Both the position numbers and the translations under genes were made by a program. Shown piece after piece: positions 1 through 5,930 of a stretch of 8,449 nucleotides of DNA (positions within the stretch are counted from its first letter, which is position 1; every line of letters starts with the position of its first letter). This stretch comes from Chloroflexota bacterium (lineage in GTDB: Bacteria; Chloroflexota; Chloroflexia; Thermomicrobiales; UBA6265): assembly GCA_023415845.1 (NCBI GenBank), contig JAEZJB010000181.1:1-8449 (forward strand). The letters run 5' to 3'. The notes beneath the pieces are model-generated. The model was not told the DNA's origin. It saw only the letters and a list, made by a program, of their open reading frames with translations, and did not search any database.

Positions 1-998
1 TTCCCGCAGCCTGGCGCGATGTGGACGATGCCGGTGCCTTCTTCGGAGGAGACGTCGGTCCAGGGGATGACGCGGTGTTGAACGTCGGCATTGGCGGGCA
101 ATTCGTCGAACGGGCCGCGATAGGTTCGCCCAATCAGGTCCGACCCCTTGAGTTCGGCCAGAACCTCGAACTCGCCCTTCAGAGCCTTGGGAGCGGCGTC
201 CTTTGCGAGGTAATAGACCTGCTCATTCTGCCTGACCTTGAGGTAATCAAGCTCAGGGTTGACGGCAGCAGCAACGTTCGCGGCAAGGGTCCATGGGGTA
301 GTGGTCCAGACCATGAGCGAGGCATCTTCGTCCGTCAGCGGAAAGGTGGCGAAGATGGCGAGGTGCGTTCGGTCCTGGTAGCCCTCAGTCACGATTTCGT
401 GCTCGGAGAGGCCGGTGCCACAACGGGGGCACCAGGGCATGACGTCGTGGCCCTTGTAGATCCAGCCGCGTTCGTGGCAGGTCTTCAGGAAATGCCAGAT
501 GGTGTAGTTGTTCTCATCCGACATTGTGTAATAGGAGTTGTCCCAATCCATCCAGTAGGCGAGGCGGACGGACTGGTCGGTCTGGCGGGCCGAGTATTTC
601 CAAACGCGCTGCTTGCAGCGCTCGACGAAGTTCGCAATGCCAAACGACTCGATCTCACGCTTGTTCTTGAGCCCGAGTTCTTTTTCCACCTCGACTTCGA
701 CCCAGAGGCCCTGGCAGTCGAAACCGTTCTGGAATCGCTGCTTCTTGCCAAGCAGGTTGTGATAGCGCTGAAAGACATCCTTGTAGGTGCGGCCCCAGGC
801 GTGGTGAACACCCATGGGATTATTGGCCGTGATGGGTCCATCAATGAACGAGAATCGCTCATCGGAGTCATCGTTGCGATGGAGGTACTTCTGGAGGATG
901 TCCTGTTCGCTCCACCAGGCAAGAAGATCCTGCTCGAGGCGAGGGAAGTCCACACGGGCTGGGACTTCCTTGAATGTCTTGGTGGCCGTCTTCGCCAT
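1..998 (-). CDS. ileS: Isoleucyl-tRNA synthetase, N-terminal part (runs off the left edge)
   Basis: This class I aminoacyl-tRNA synthetase charges tRNA-Ile with isoleucine in the cytoplasm. It had to be translated from the reverse complement, because the frame leaves the window without a stop; 332 codons are visible. The start ATG (998-996) is preceded by GAGGAG nine bases upstream, and the protein begins MAKTATKTFKEVPARVDFPR. The class I HIGH motif appears as HHAWG (residues 63-67) in the context ITANNPMGVHHAWGRTYKD, followed by QNGFDCQGLWVEVEVEKEL. A zinc-type WCPRCG is at 189-194, where the CP1 editing domain begins. The last visible residues, HIAPGCG, are the editing-domain motif that is more often HIAPGHG. 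The KMSKS loop and anticodon domain lie outside the window. The HHAWG form is one I associate with a subset of bacterial IleS including Chloroflexota. Expression is probably controlled by the structured leader upstream. Identity is near certain. Confidence 0.96.
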   Translation of the reverse strand, partial: MAKTATKTFKEVPARVDFPRLEQDLLAWWSEQDILQKYLHRNDDSDERFSFIDGPITANNPMGVHHAWGRTYKDVFQRYHNLLGKKQRFQNGFDCQGLWVEVEVEKELGLKNKREIESFGIANFVERCKQRVWKYSARQTDQSVRLAYWMDWDNSYYTMSDENNYTIWHFLKTCHERGWIYKGHDVMPWCPRCGTGLSEHEIVTEGYQDRTHLAIFATFPLTDEDASLMVWTTTPWTLAANVAAAVNPELDYLKVRQNEQVYYLAKDAAPKALKGEFEVLAELKGSDLIGRTYRGPFDELPANADVQHRVIPWTDVSSEEGTGIVHIAPGCG

Positions 999-1007
999 TG
1001 ATAGGTA

Positions 1008-1013
1008 CTCCTC
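1008..1013 (-). promoter_or_regulatory. Ribosome binding site of ileS
   Basis: On the minus strand GAGGAG lies nine bases upstream of the ATG at 998. It fits the anti-Shine-Dalgarno well and fixes the ileS start. It sits downstream of the leader hairpins, so it is free unless the hairpins refold. Confidence 0.8.
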
Positions 1014-1057
1014 AATCACGTTCAGTCTGGATTGCTGTTTTGGCATGGGGAGGCACG

Positions 1058-1085
1058 AAAACGCCCATCCCGGACGAGGATGGGC
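1058..1085 (-). terminator. Candidate attenuator hairpin in the ileS leader
   Basis: On the minus strand, GCCCATCC (plus 1085-1078) pairs perfectly with GGATGGGC (plus 1070-1063) across a 7-nt loop. After one G it is followed by TTTT (plus 1061-1058). An 8-bp GC-rich stem plus U-run is the form of an intrinsic terminator. The U-run is only four long, so termination would be partial. It lies 60 bases before the ileS start and therefore inside the mRNA leader, which points to attenuation rather than end-of-gene termination. A competing pairing can break it: GCGTCCATC (plus 1109-1101) with GATGGGCGT (plus 1069-1061). Confidence 0.5.
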
Positions 1086-1181
1086 CTGGGACCGCGCCGC
1101 GATGGACGCCTGTGGTCCCGTTCGGGCTCGGGTTCGTGAAAGAACCCGGTGGGCATGCTGCCCCTCATCAAATCACCATAG

Positions 1182-1190
1182 ATTGTACCA
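1182..1190 (-). promoter_or_regulatory. Extended -10 promoter element for ileS
   Basis: The minus strand reads TGGTACAAT: a good -10 hexamer (TACAAT) with the TGn extension. No convincing -35 box lies 16-18 bases upstream, which extended -10 promoters tolerate. It points toward ileS and gives a leader of about 177 nt. Confidence 0.45.
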
Positions 1191-1201
1191 GTCGCACGTT
1201 C

Positions 1202-1227
1202 CTCCATTTGATTACGCAGGAATGGAG
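1202..1227. promoter_or_regulatory. Inverted repeat just upstream of the ileS -10 (candidate operator)
   Basis: CTCCATT (1202-1208) and AATGGAG (1221-1227) are perfect 7-bp arms separated by 12 bases. The repeat covers the position of the -35 region relative to the TACAAT at 1187-1182. It could be a binding site for a dimeric repressor or activator. The arms are short enough that chance cannot be excluded. Confidence 0.3.
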
Positions 1228-1353
1228 TGTGACGATCCAGGATTGCCTCAAGAGCGACGGATCGGACTGGTTGCCAGAGAAGCCTGCGGCAGGTCGCCGC
1301 GCCGTTCGTAAGGAAATCTGGTCAAGCCTGATCTCCCGGAATGTCGTCCGCAG

Positions 1354-1377
1354 TAATTCATTAATTCATTAATTCGC
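1354..1377. repeat. Tandem 8-bp repeat, three copies of TAATTCAT
   Basis: TAATTCAT occurs at 1354-1361 and 1362-1369. A third, diverged copy (TAATTCGC) is at 1370-1377. The tract is AT-rich inside GC-rich DNA and shares the AATTC core with the repeat 44 bases further on. Confidence 0.75.
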
Positions 1378-1420
1378 CGATTGCCCCGTTTTTCCCCAAG
1401 CCATGGGGGGTTCGCAAGGG

Positions 1421-1450
1421 AATTCGTGCGAATTCATGCGAATTCGTGCG
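1421..1450. repeat. Tandem 10-bp repeat, three copies of AATTCRTGCG
   Basis: The units are AATTCGTGCG (1421-1430), AATTCATGCG (1431-1440) and AATTCGTGCG (1441-1450). With the preceding G each unit contains the palindrome GAATTC. The 10-bp period places each copy on the same face of the helix. It lies in extragenic DNA and resembles dispersed intergenic repeats of GC-rich genomes; a protein-binding role is also possible. Confidence 0.75.
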
Positions 1451-1452
1451 GA

Positions 1453-1469
1453 CCGGGGCGATTCCCCGG
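1453..1469. repeat. GC-rich hairpin next to the 10-bp repeat
   Basis: CCGGGG (1453-1458) and CCCCGG (1464-1469) form a perfect 6-bp stem with a 5-base loop. It starts two bases after the AATTCRTGCG array, so array and hairpin may be one extragenic repeat element. There is no T-run, so it is not a convincing terminator. Confidence 0.45.
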
Positions 1470-1591
1470 CGCCTACGCACGTTGTCAACGCACTGAGCGG
1501 TCACCCGCCTACCTATCGTACGCATCGAGAAGCCAAAATCCCGCCACGCAGATGGAAATTCGGTATTCAGGCACTACCAACGGCCACTGAC

Positions 1592-1608
1592 GATCTCGTT
1601 CAGAGATC
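1592..1608 (-). other. Hairpin overlapping the PAP2 stop codon
   Basis: GATCTC (1592-1597) and GAGATC (1603-1608) form a perfect 6-bp stem with a 5-base loop across the TGA of the phosphatase gene. There is no T-run after it on the minus strand, so any terminator function is weak. Confidence 0.25.
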
Positions 1609-2359
1609 AGGTCGTGGGGACGTTCGACATCCAGATGCGTACCCGACGGTAGATATTGGTGAGTCCGAGCAGGTAGGTGGTGCCAAGAACGTAGGAAGCG
1701 CTGACGTCGGTCAACCAGTGATGACCAAGGTAGATCCGGCTGGGTCCCACAAGGGAAATCAACGAGATGAGGAAGCCGACAATCAGCCGGCGGAGCCAGG
1801 TCGGACGAATCCAGGTCTCGGCGAGATAGGCCAGGAATCCGTAAACACCGACGTAGTTGAGGACGTGTCCACTGGGGAAGCTGGAGCCGCCGATGTTTGC
1901 CGCGGCGACCTTGATTGTGGTTTCGGCGGCGGTTGCCTCAGGACGAGGGCGTCGCATCGAGCGCTTGACGACGAAGGAAATAACGCCGGTACCCCAGGCC
2001 AGGAGTTGGAACAGCGCCTCCAGCCGGAAGCCAAGCAGCCACAGCGTGGCCGAAAGTCCGGGAGGAATGAGTCGGCTTTGCGGCGGAAATCCGGGCCAGG
2101 AGACAGCGTGCATGAGACGGTCGAACGCCCGGCTCTTGTCCCGCTGCATCTTGAGCGTGACGGACGCGTCGAACGCCTGGCTGCGTCTGGTGCGGACCAG
2201 ACCGTATAGCAGCGCGAAGATGCCGAGGAAGACGGCCGCCGCCCCGATGGCGCCACTGCCACGGGCGACCGCCAACCGGTCGCGATTAAAGGTGGAGGGG
2301 TGCCGATCGCGAAACGTGCGTCGAAAGCCGGCTCCGATGACCAACCGCAAATACTTCAC
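1607..2359 (-). CDS. PAP2-family membrane phosphatase
   Basis: This is an integral membrane phosphatase of the type 2 phosphatidic acid phosphatase superfamily, which removes phosphate from lipid phosphates such as phosphatidate or undecaprenyl pyrophosphate. All three signature motifs are present: K132-x6-R139-P140 (KRSMRRPRP), PSGH at 162-165, and SR-x5-H-x3-D at 207-218 (SRIYLGHHWLTD). Hydrophobic segments lie near 37-54, 97-112, 115-131, 165-180, 190-205 and 220-236, the usual five to six helix layout; the catalytic loops would face one side of the membrane. I chose the GTG at 2359-2357 (MKYLRLVIGAGF), preceded by a weak GGATGGGA. The frame stays open to a GTG at 2422, but those 21 residues look non-coding. 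No ATG occurs before residue 71. The gene is alone, divergent from the DUF2085 gene. The substrate cannot be told from sequence. Confidence 0.9.
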   Translation of the reverse strand: MKYLRLVIGAGFRRTFRDRHPSTFNRDRLAVARGSGAIGAAAVFLGIFALLYGLVRTRRSQAFDASVTLKMQRDKSRAFDRLMHAVSWPGFPPQSRLIPPGLSATLWLLGFRLEALFQLLAWGTGVISFVVKRSMRRPRPEATAAETTIKVAAANIGGSSFPSGHVLNYVGVYGFLAYLAETWIRPTWLRRLIVGFLISLISLVGPSRIYLGHHWLTDVSASYVLGTTYLLGLTNIYRRVRIWMSNVPTT

Positions 2360-2559
2360 GCATTCCCATCCATCGTGAGGCGCTGATTTCCATTGCGGCA
2401 CATGGTACCAGCAGGCTGGCACTCACCCGCGGGAGGCCGGGGATTTCCAACGCCCAGAATTCAATGAGGAGATCGCGCGTGCCGGCGGACCGACCGTGAT
2501 CAGGCATCGAGGAACCTGACCAGCGACGTCGCACCGAGTATCGAGGCGGGCAGATTCGC

Positions 2560-2565
2560 TACACT
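2560..2565 (+). promoter_or_regulatory. Possible -10 element upstream of the DUF2085 gene
   Basis: TACACT lies 32 bases before the start codon at 2598, in the short divergent region between the minus-strand PAP2 gene and the plus-strand genes. No clear -35 is seen, so this is tentative. Confidence 0.2.
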
Positions 2566-2597
2566 GCGAGCGACGATCGGTTCGATGGAGCAGGGCA

Positions 2598-3446
2598 ATG
2601 GCGATTCACGTAACGCACACACGCAATGGCATTGCAGACCATCTCCACATCCTGACCTCCGGCATCCGACAGTTTCCATTGTGGGTTGCTGTCGTGTTCG
2701 TGGCGCTCGTAGCCGTATTCGCCAATCCGGGCGGTTACAGTGAGACCTCCTACGCACTCCTGCACGGGCTATGCGCCCAGACCCCCTCGCATACGATTCA
2801 TTTCGGTGATGCGCCCCTGCCATTCGATGGGCGCATGACCGGGATCTATGGCGGATTCCTGGTGACGTTCATCGGGTTGCTGGCGAGCAGAAAGGTGTTC
2901 GCCTATGGGGCGATCCCGAAGACCGTGATCGCGGTGCTCGTCCTCCTGTTGCTGGCAATGGCGGCTGACGGGTTCAACTCTCTGCTCACCGACCTGGGCA
3001 TGTGGCACCCCTGGACATCGGCGAACTGGTTGCGAGTCGTGACAGGATTTGGAGTGGGCGTCGGGCTAGCGGTGGCACTGTGCTGGCTCCTGGCGTCCTC
3101 GACGTGGCACCTGAGCCGACCGACTGCCGGCGTGACCTCACTCCGCGACCTCTGGATTGCGCCGGTCGGACTCCTTTTCTATGGCGCGATGCTGTTGTGG
3201 AGTCCGACCTGGCTCCATCTGCCGGTGGCGATCATGCTCGTGCTGTCGGCCTGGCTGGTGGTGACGCTACTGGTGCTCGTCTCAATCCTGCTTGCCTTCA
3301 GGCTGGACGACCGAATGCGCTCGATGGCCCAGTTACACGTACCAGGCGCGATCGCGGCCTTGCTGGCGATCTCGATCATGATCGGATTGGGGAGTTTTCG
3401 ATTCTGGGTGGAGCGGACATTCGGTATCACGAACGCCTTCATGTAG
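2598..3446 (+). CDS. DUF2085 family multi-pass membrane protein
   Basis: This is a predicted integral membrane protein of unknown function, 282 residues. DUF2085 hallmarks are visible: HGLCAQTPSH (56-65), DGRMTGIYGGF (77-87), the DGFNSLLTDLG stretch (124-134) and NWLRVVTG (143-150). About seven hydrophobic segments can be drawn, near 27-43, 82-97, 107-123, 148-166, 186-201, 208-234 and 250-266. There is no obvious signal peptide beyond the first helix. The start ATG is preceded by GGAG seven bases upstream. The family often has a further Cys before the TGIY motif, but here that position reads FDGRM, leaving Cys59 as the only one in the motif region. The C-terminal half beyond residue 180 is longer than I expect for the core domain. 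It is followed by a gap of about 160 bases before the next gene, so it may be its own transcription unit. Confidence 0.82.
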   Translation: MAIHVTHTRNGIADHLHILTSGIRQFPLWVAVVFVALVAVFANPGGYSETSYALLHGLCAQTPSHTIHFGDAPLPFDGRMTGIYGGFLVTFIGLLASRKVFAYGAIPKTVIAVLVLLLLAMAADGFNSLLTDLGMWHPWTSANWLRVVTGFGVGVGLAVALCWLLASSTWHLSRPTAGVTSLRDLWIAPVGLLFYGAMLLWSPTWLHLPVAIMLVLSAWLVVTLLVLVSILLAFRLDDRMRSMAQLHVPGAIAALLAISIMIGLGSFRFWVERTFGITNAFM

Positions 3447-3609
3447 GTAAGTTGGGACCCGGTCAAAAGCGCGGAATCGGACGCTGGGACCAGACCTCCC
3501 TGTGCTACCATTCCGGCCCAATGGAGACCCGCATCTCCGACCCCCGCGCGAGCGTCCGTTGTGCATTCCCGCATCTGGCGGACGGTTCGTTATGCCCGTT
3601 TGGAATGCC

Positions 3610-4455
3610 ATGAAAATCATTCGTCACGACAAATACATCGCCACCCGCAAGCGAAATGCGAAAGTCGTCGCCGCCCTCGGCTTCGTGATGCTCATCGGGA
3701 CGCTCTTCCTGGCGTTGAATCCGCGCCTGATTCTGGTGTCCTACATCCTGATGCTTTCGGGGTTCGTGCTGTTCAACCTCGGTATGCAGCAGGTTGGGAA
3801 GTGGACGCGCAACCCGCGCAACGACCAGGCGCTCGATTTCCACCTGAAGAACCTGCCCGACCGATTCACGGTAGTGCACTATGCACCGGTCGGGAACAAG
3901 CGGGTCGAGCACGTGATGGTTTATCCGGGTGGGGCGCTGGTGATGACCACGAAGGAAGTGGACGGCCAGATCGTCGAGAACGGGAGCAAGTGGCGGCGGC
4001 GAGGAAGTGGCATGCGCCGGTTCTTCAGCTTCAGTGGTCCGCAACTTGGCAACCCGAGCATCGAAACCGAAGACGGCATCAACCGGCTGGAAAAGCTGCT
4101 GGCAGAGAAGTCGATGGAGGTTGATGTTGACGGCGTGGTGGTGTTCCTGCACCCCCAGACGGAGCTGGAAATCGAGAATCCTGACTTCCCGGTCCTGCAC
4201 GCCGACGAACTCCAAACCTATATCACCAGGCTGCCAGCGGACGAAACATTTACCGCCGCCGAGCGCGAGCAGCTCGTGTCGATCCTGGCAGAGGGAGCGA
4301 ATCAGGTCGCAGTCGGCGGAGACGGAAAAGCCAGCGCGGGGAGGACGACCGGTCGCCGACGGCCGGTCAAGCGAGCGCCGGTGGGACCGAAGTCGAATGG
4401 CGCACCACCGGAAGCGGAGACTCGACGGCGCCCAGCCAAACGAGCTTCGAACTGA
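3610..4455 (+). CDS. Two-TM protein with a degenerate NERD-like domain
   Basis: A protein of 281 residues with two membrane helices near the N-terminus (about 18-36 and 40-59) and a cytoplasmic domain at about 83-206. That domain resembles NERD (nuclease-related domain): RVEHVMVYPGGALVMTTKEVDGQ matches the core strand pair where active NERD proteins carry D and E-x-K. Here these positions read E100 and T-T-K, so one key acidic residue is lost and nuclease activity is doubtful. The tail from about 240 is basic and low-complexity (RRR, KRA repeats) and could bind nucleic acid or acidic lipids. I chose the ATG at 3610 (MKIIRHDKYIATRKRN), with GGA seven bases upstream; ATG 3592 and GTG 3502 are alternatives in frame. 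The stop overlaps the holB start by one base, so translation is probably coupled. The NERD assignment is by eye; function is unknown. Confidence 0.8.
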   Translation: MKIIRHDKYIATRKRNAKVVAALGFVMLIGTLFLALNPRLILVSYILMLSGFVLFNLGMQQVGKWTRNPRNDQALDFHLKNLPDRFTVVHYAPVGNKRVEHVMVYPGGALVMTTKEVDGQIVENGSKWRRRGSGMRRFFSFSGPQLGNPSIETEDGINRLEKLLAEKSMEVDVDGVVVFLHPQTELEIENPDFPVLHADELQTYITRLPADETFTAAEREQLVSILAEGANQVAVGGDGKASAGRTTGRRRPVKRAPVGPKSNGAPPEAETRRRPAKRASN

Positions 4456-5483
4456 TGAAGCCCGGTGACGTGCCACCGGCCAATGACCCGAACACTGGTT
4501 GGCCGGTGTGGGGTCAAAAATCTGCCGTGGCGGAGTTGCAGCAGGCTGTCCTGCGCGGACCGCGTCATGCCTGGATCCTGACTGGCCCGGATGGTGCAGG
4601 CAAGCGGCTCGCGGCCCGCACATTCGCCAAGGCGTTGTGTTGTCCCATGCGGAAAGCGGACAGCGCTGCGCCCTGTGACTCCTGTGCGGTGTGCCGAAGG
4701 ATTGACCGGGGCGTCTTTCCCGATGTCGTCGAGTTTGGCCTCCAGCAGCAGATTGAGCGTGACGGTGACAAATCCCGCAACCTGACGCTGAATGTGGCGA
4801 CGGTGCGGGAAGTCTCGGCGAGCGTGTCGTTTCGCCCAACCGAGTCGAACTGGAAGGTAGCAATCGTTAACGACGCGGAGACGATGCAGGAGACGGCCCA
4901 GGAGGCGTTTCTCAAGACGCTCGAAGAGCCGCCGGACTACGCCGTGATCCTGTTGCTGGCCGACGATCTCGATCCAATCCTGCCGACGATTCAAAGCCGG
5001 TGCTCGATTGTGCGGTTTGGGTCCGTATCCGTCGACGATCTGGCGACGATGCTGCAGGCGGCCGGTGAGAGCGCCGCCGAGGCGAAGGCGATTGCGGACG
5101 TGGCTGGCGGGAGTCCGGGATGGGCCCGGCGAGCAATAGCCGATCCAGAGATCAGGCAGGCGCGCATCCAGGAAGCGAACGAAGCGCGAGTGCTCGTCGA
5201 GTCTGCCCCATACGATCAGTTGGTGGCCTGCTTTCGGCTGGCGGACGACTTCGGCAAGGATCGCGAGGGGACCTTGCGCCGGATTGGCTTGCTCCAGGTG
5301 GTGTGGCGAGATCGGCTGGCCGCGGCGCTCGGCCTGGATGGCGGAGTGCAGGACCCGGCGGCTGCGGTAAAGGCGATTCGAGCGATCAAGAGCGTCGACG
5401 AGTGTATTGCCAACCTGGAATCCAATGTCCGCCCCCGATTGGTGCTCGAATCGATGGTGGCGAAGTGGCAGTCCCCAGGTTGA
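4455..5483 (+). CDS. holB: DNA polymerase III, delta' subunit
   Basis: Delta' is the clamp-loader subunit that, with delta and gamma/tau, loads the sliding clamp onto primed DNA. The 342-residue protein shows the AAA+ layout: Walker A GPDGAGKR (44-51), a zinc module with Cys62/63, Cys74, Cys77 and Cys80, the TLEEPP segment (155-160), sensor strand VILLLADD (164-171) and the SRC motif with its arginine finger (181-183). The Walker B region reads VAIVNDAETM (135-144), where ATPase-active subunits have DEA. The change to NDA fits delta', which acts as a stator and arginine-finger donor more than as an ATPase. A helical C-terminal collar region follows. The ATG overlaps the stop of the preceding NERD-like gene (TGATG). 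tmk, a frequent holB neighbour, is absent here. Confusion with DnaX is unlikely given the length and lost Walker B. Confidence 0.93.
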   Translation: MKPGDVPPANDPNTGWPVWGQKSAVAELQQAVLRGPRHAWILTGPDGAGKRLAARTFAKALCCPMRKADSAAPCDSCAVCRRIDRGVFPDVVEFGLQQQIERDGDKSRNLTLNVATVREVSASVSFRPTESNWKVAIVNDAETMQETAQEAFLKTLEEPPDYAVILLLADDLDPILPTIQSRCSIVRFGSVSVDDLATMLQAAGESAAEAKAIADVAGGSPGWARRAIADPEIRQARIQEANEARVLVESAPYDQLVACFRLADDFGKDREGTLRRIGLLQVVWRDRLAAALGLDGGVQDPAAAVKAIRAIKSVDECIANLESNVRPRLVLESMVAKWQSPG

Positions 5484-5523
5484 AAGCGCAACCATAGCCG
5501 AACAACATATCCCTTTCAGATAT

Positions 5524-5527
5524 GGAG
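5524..5527 (+). promoter_or_regulatory. Candidate ribosome binding site deciding the start at 5540
   Basis: GGAG lies 12 bases before ATG 5540, a rather long spacing. The upstream ATG at 5522 in the same frame has no purine-rich stretch before it. I therefore prefer 5540, which gives the protein start MSHYLVIHTPKD. Confidence 0.4.
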
Positions 5528-5539
5528 ATACAAACCGAC

Positions 5540-5842
5540 ATGTCTCATTACCTGGTGATCCACACCCCAAAAGATCCAGACGCCGAAACTCCCCAGCCAC
5601 CGACCCGACTGCTGGACCTGGCGAAAATTCACGGTCCGAACGGGGCACGACCGCGATGGCTCAGGACATGGTCGCCCGACCTTCACGACGACCGACTCTT
5701 CTCCTACTGGGAAGCCGACAGCGCCTCGGAAATCCTCGAGACGATGGCGACTTTTTCCTTCCTGGACCACATGGATGCCCACCCAATATGCGTGCGGGAA
5801 TGGGGACCAGCGGACGTAATCGAAGCAGCCGTGGAGTCCTGA
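5540..5842 (+). CDS. Small uncharacterised protein, possibly a ferredoxin-like alpha/beta fold
   Basis: A protein of 100 residues starting MSHYLVIHTPKD. It has no membrane segment or signal peptide. It is rich in Trp, His and Asp: WLRTWSPDLHDDRLFSYWEA (about 40-59) looks like two strands, followed by a helix (SASEILETMATFSFLD, about 60-75) and a final strand ending VREWGPADVIEAA. That strand-strand-helix-strand order recalls small DUF4242/DUF3303-type dimeric alpha/beta proteins, but I cannot confirm a family. It lies 56 bases after holB on the same strand and 175 bases before the molybdenum hydroxylase gene. Context gives no function. The coding call rests on its frame being long, its start having GGAG, and the sensible amino-acid pattern; an ATG at 5522 would add six residues. 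Confidence 0.65.
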   Translation: MSHYLVIHTPKDPDAETPQPPTRLLDLAKIHGPNGARPRWLRTWSPDLHDDRLFSYWEADSASEILETMATFSFLDHMDAHPICVREWGPADVIEAAVES

Positions 5843-5887
5843 GCGCCGGAAGTACTCGGCATCCACCCCCGACTCCTGAAAGACTGG

Positions 5888-5930
5888 CACTCCCGGCACC
5901 GCCGGTTGCACACTGCCAGAGGAGGGAGTG
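5888..5930 (+). promoter_or_regulatory. Inverted repeat in the leader of the molybdenum hydroxylase gene
   Basis: CACTCCC (5888-5894) and GGGAGTG (5924-5930) are perfect 7-bp arms 29 bases apart. A second hairpin, CCGGC-acc-GCCGG (5893-5905), shares two bases with the first arm, so the two folds exclude each other. There is no T-run after either, so this is not an evident terminator of the small gene. It may be an operator or RNA switch; function is unknown. Confidence 0.3.

Larger units (their letters stand above)
999..1175 (-). promoter_or_regulatory. Structured 5' leader of ileS
   Basis: If transcription starts about seven bases after the candidate -10 at 1187-1182, the leader is about 177 nt. 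In transcript order it holds four stem-loops. First, GGGCA-gca-TGCCC (plus 1163-1151). Second, CGGGTTC-tttcac-GAACCCG (1148-1129, seven perfect pairs). Third, GGGACC...GGTCCC (1119-1088) enclosing GCG...CGC. Fourth, the terminator-like hairpin at 1085-1063. Four consecutive GC-rich hairpins before an aminoacyl-tRNA synthetase gene suggest RNA-level control, as T-boxes provide in other bacteria. The sense strand has no TGGNACCGCG T-box core, so I do not call a T-box. The structures are seen in the sequence; the regulatory role is inferred. Confidence 0.45.
1228..1606. other. Gene-poor stretch between ileS control region and the PAP2 gene
   Basis: I find no credible gene here. Open frames that cross it have no recognisable domain, no ribosome binding site, and cover the low-complexity repeats. 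It contains a triple TAATTCAT repeat (1354-1377), a short C-run/G-run stretch (about 1384-1410), a triple AATTCRTGCG repeat (1421-1450), a GC hairpin (1453-1469) and a hairpin over the PAP2 stop codon. No tRNA-like fold was recognised. Confidence 0.5.

Noticed and set aside
21..1001. Plus-strand open frame of 326 codons
   Set aside because: It is the antisense of ileS, whose motifs are unmistakable on the minus strand.
1087..1096. TGGGACCGCG on the plus strand, matching the T-box core
   Set aside because: It is on the strand opposite to ileS and no synthetase gene lies downstream on the plus strand; the match comes from the near-palindromic leader hairpin.
1381..1590. Plus-strand open frame of 69 codons in the gene-poor stretch
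   Set aside because: It translates the tandem AATTC repeats, has no ribosome binding site and no protein-like pattern.
1403..2209. Plus-strand open frame of 268 codons across the repeats and the PAP2 gene
   Set aside because: It runs through extragenic repeats and antisense to a gene with all three PAP2 motifs.
2360..2422. N-terminal extension of the PAP2 protein to GTG 2422
   Set aside because: The 21 extra residues look non-coding and there is no Shine-Dalgarno before it; GTG 2359 is preferred, though not proven.
3502..3609. N-terminal extension of the NERD-like protein to GTG 3502
   Set aside because: The added residues are Pro/Arg-rich and unlike the family; ATG 3610 gives a typical MKII start.
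3505..4863. Minus-strand open frame of 452 codons opposite the NERD-like gene and holB
   Set aside because: Spans two real genes on the other strand and has no domain or ribosome binding site.
4302..5648. Minus-strand open frame of 448 codons opposite holB
   Set aside because: Shadow of holB; no family features and Arg/Pro/His-rich composition.
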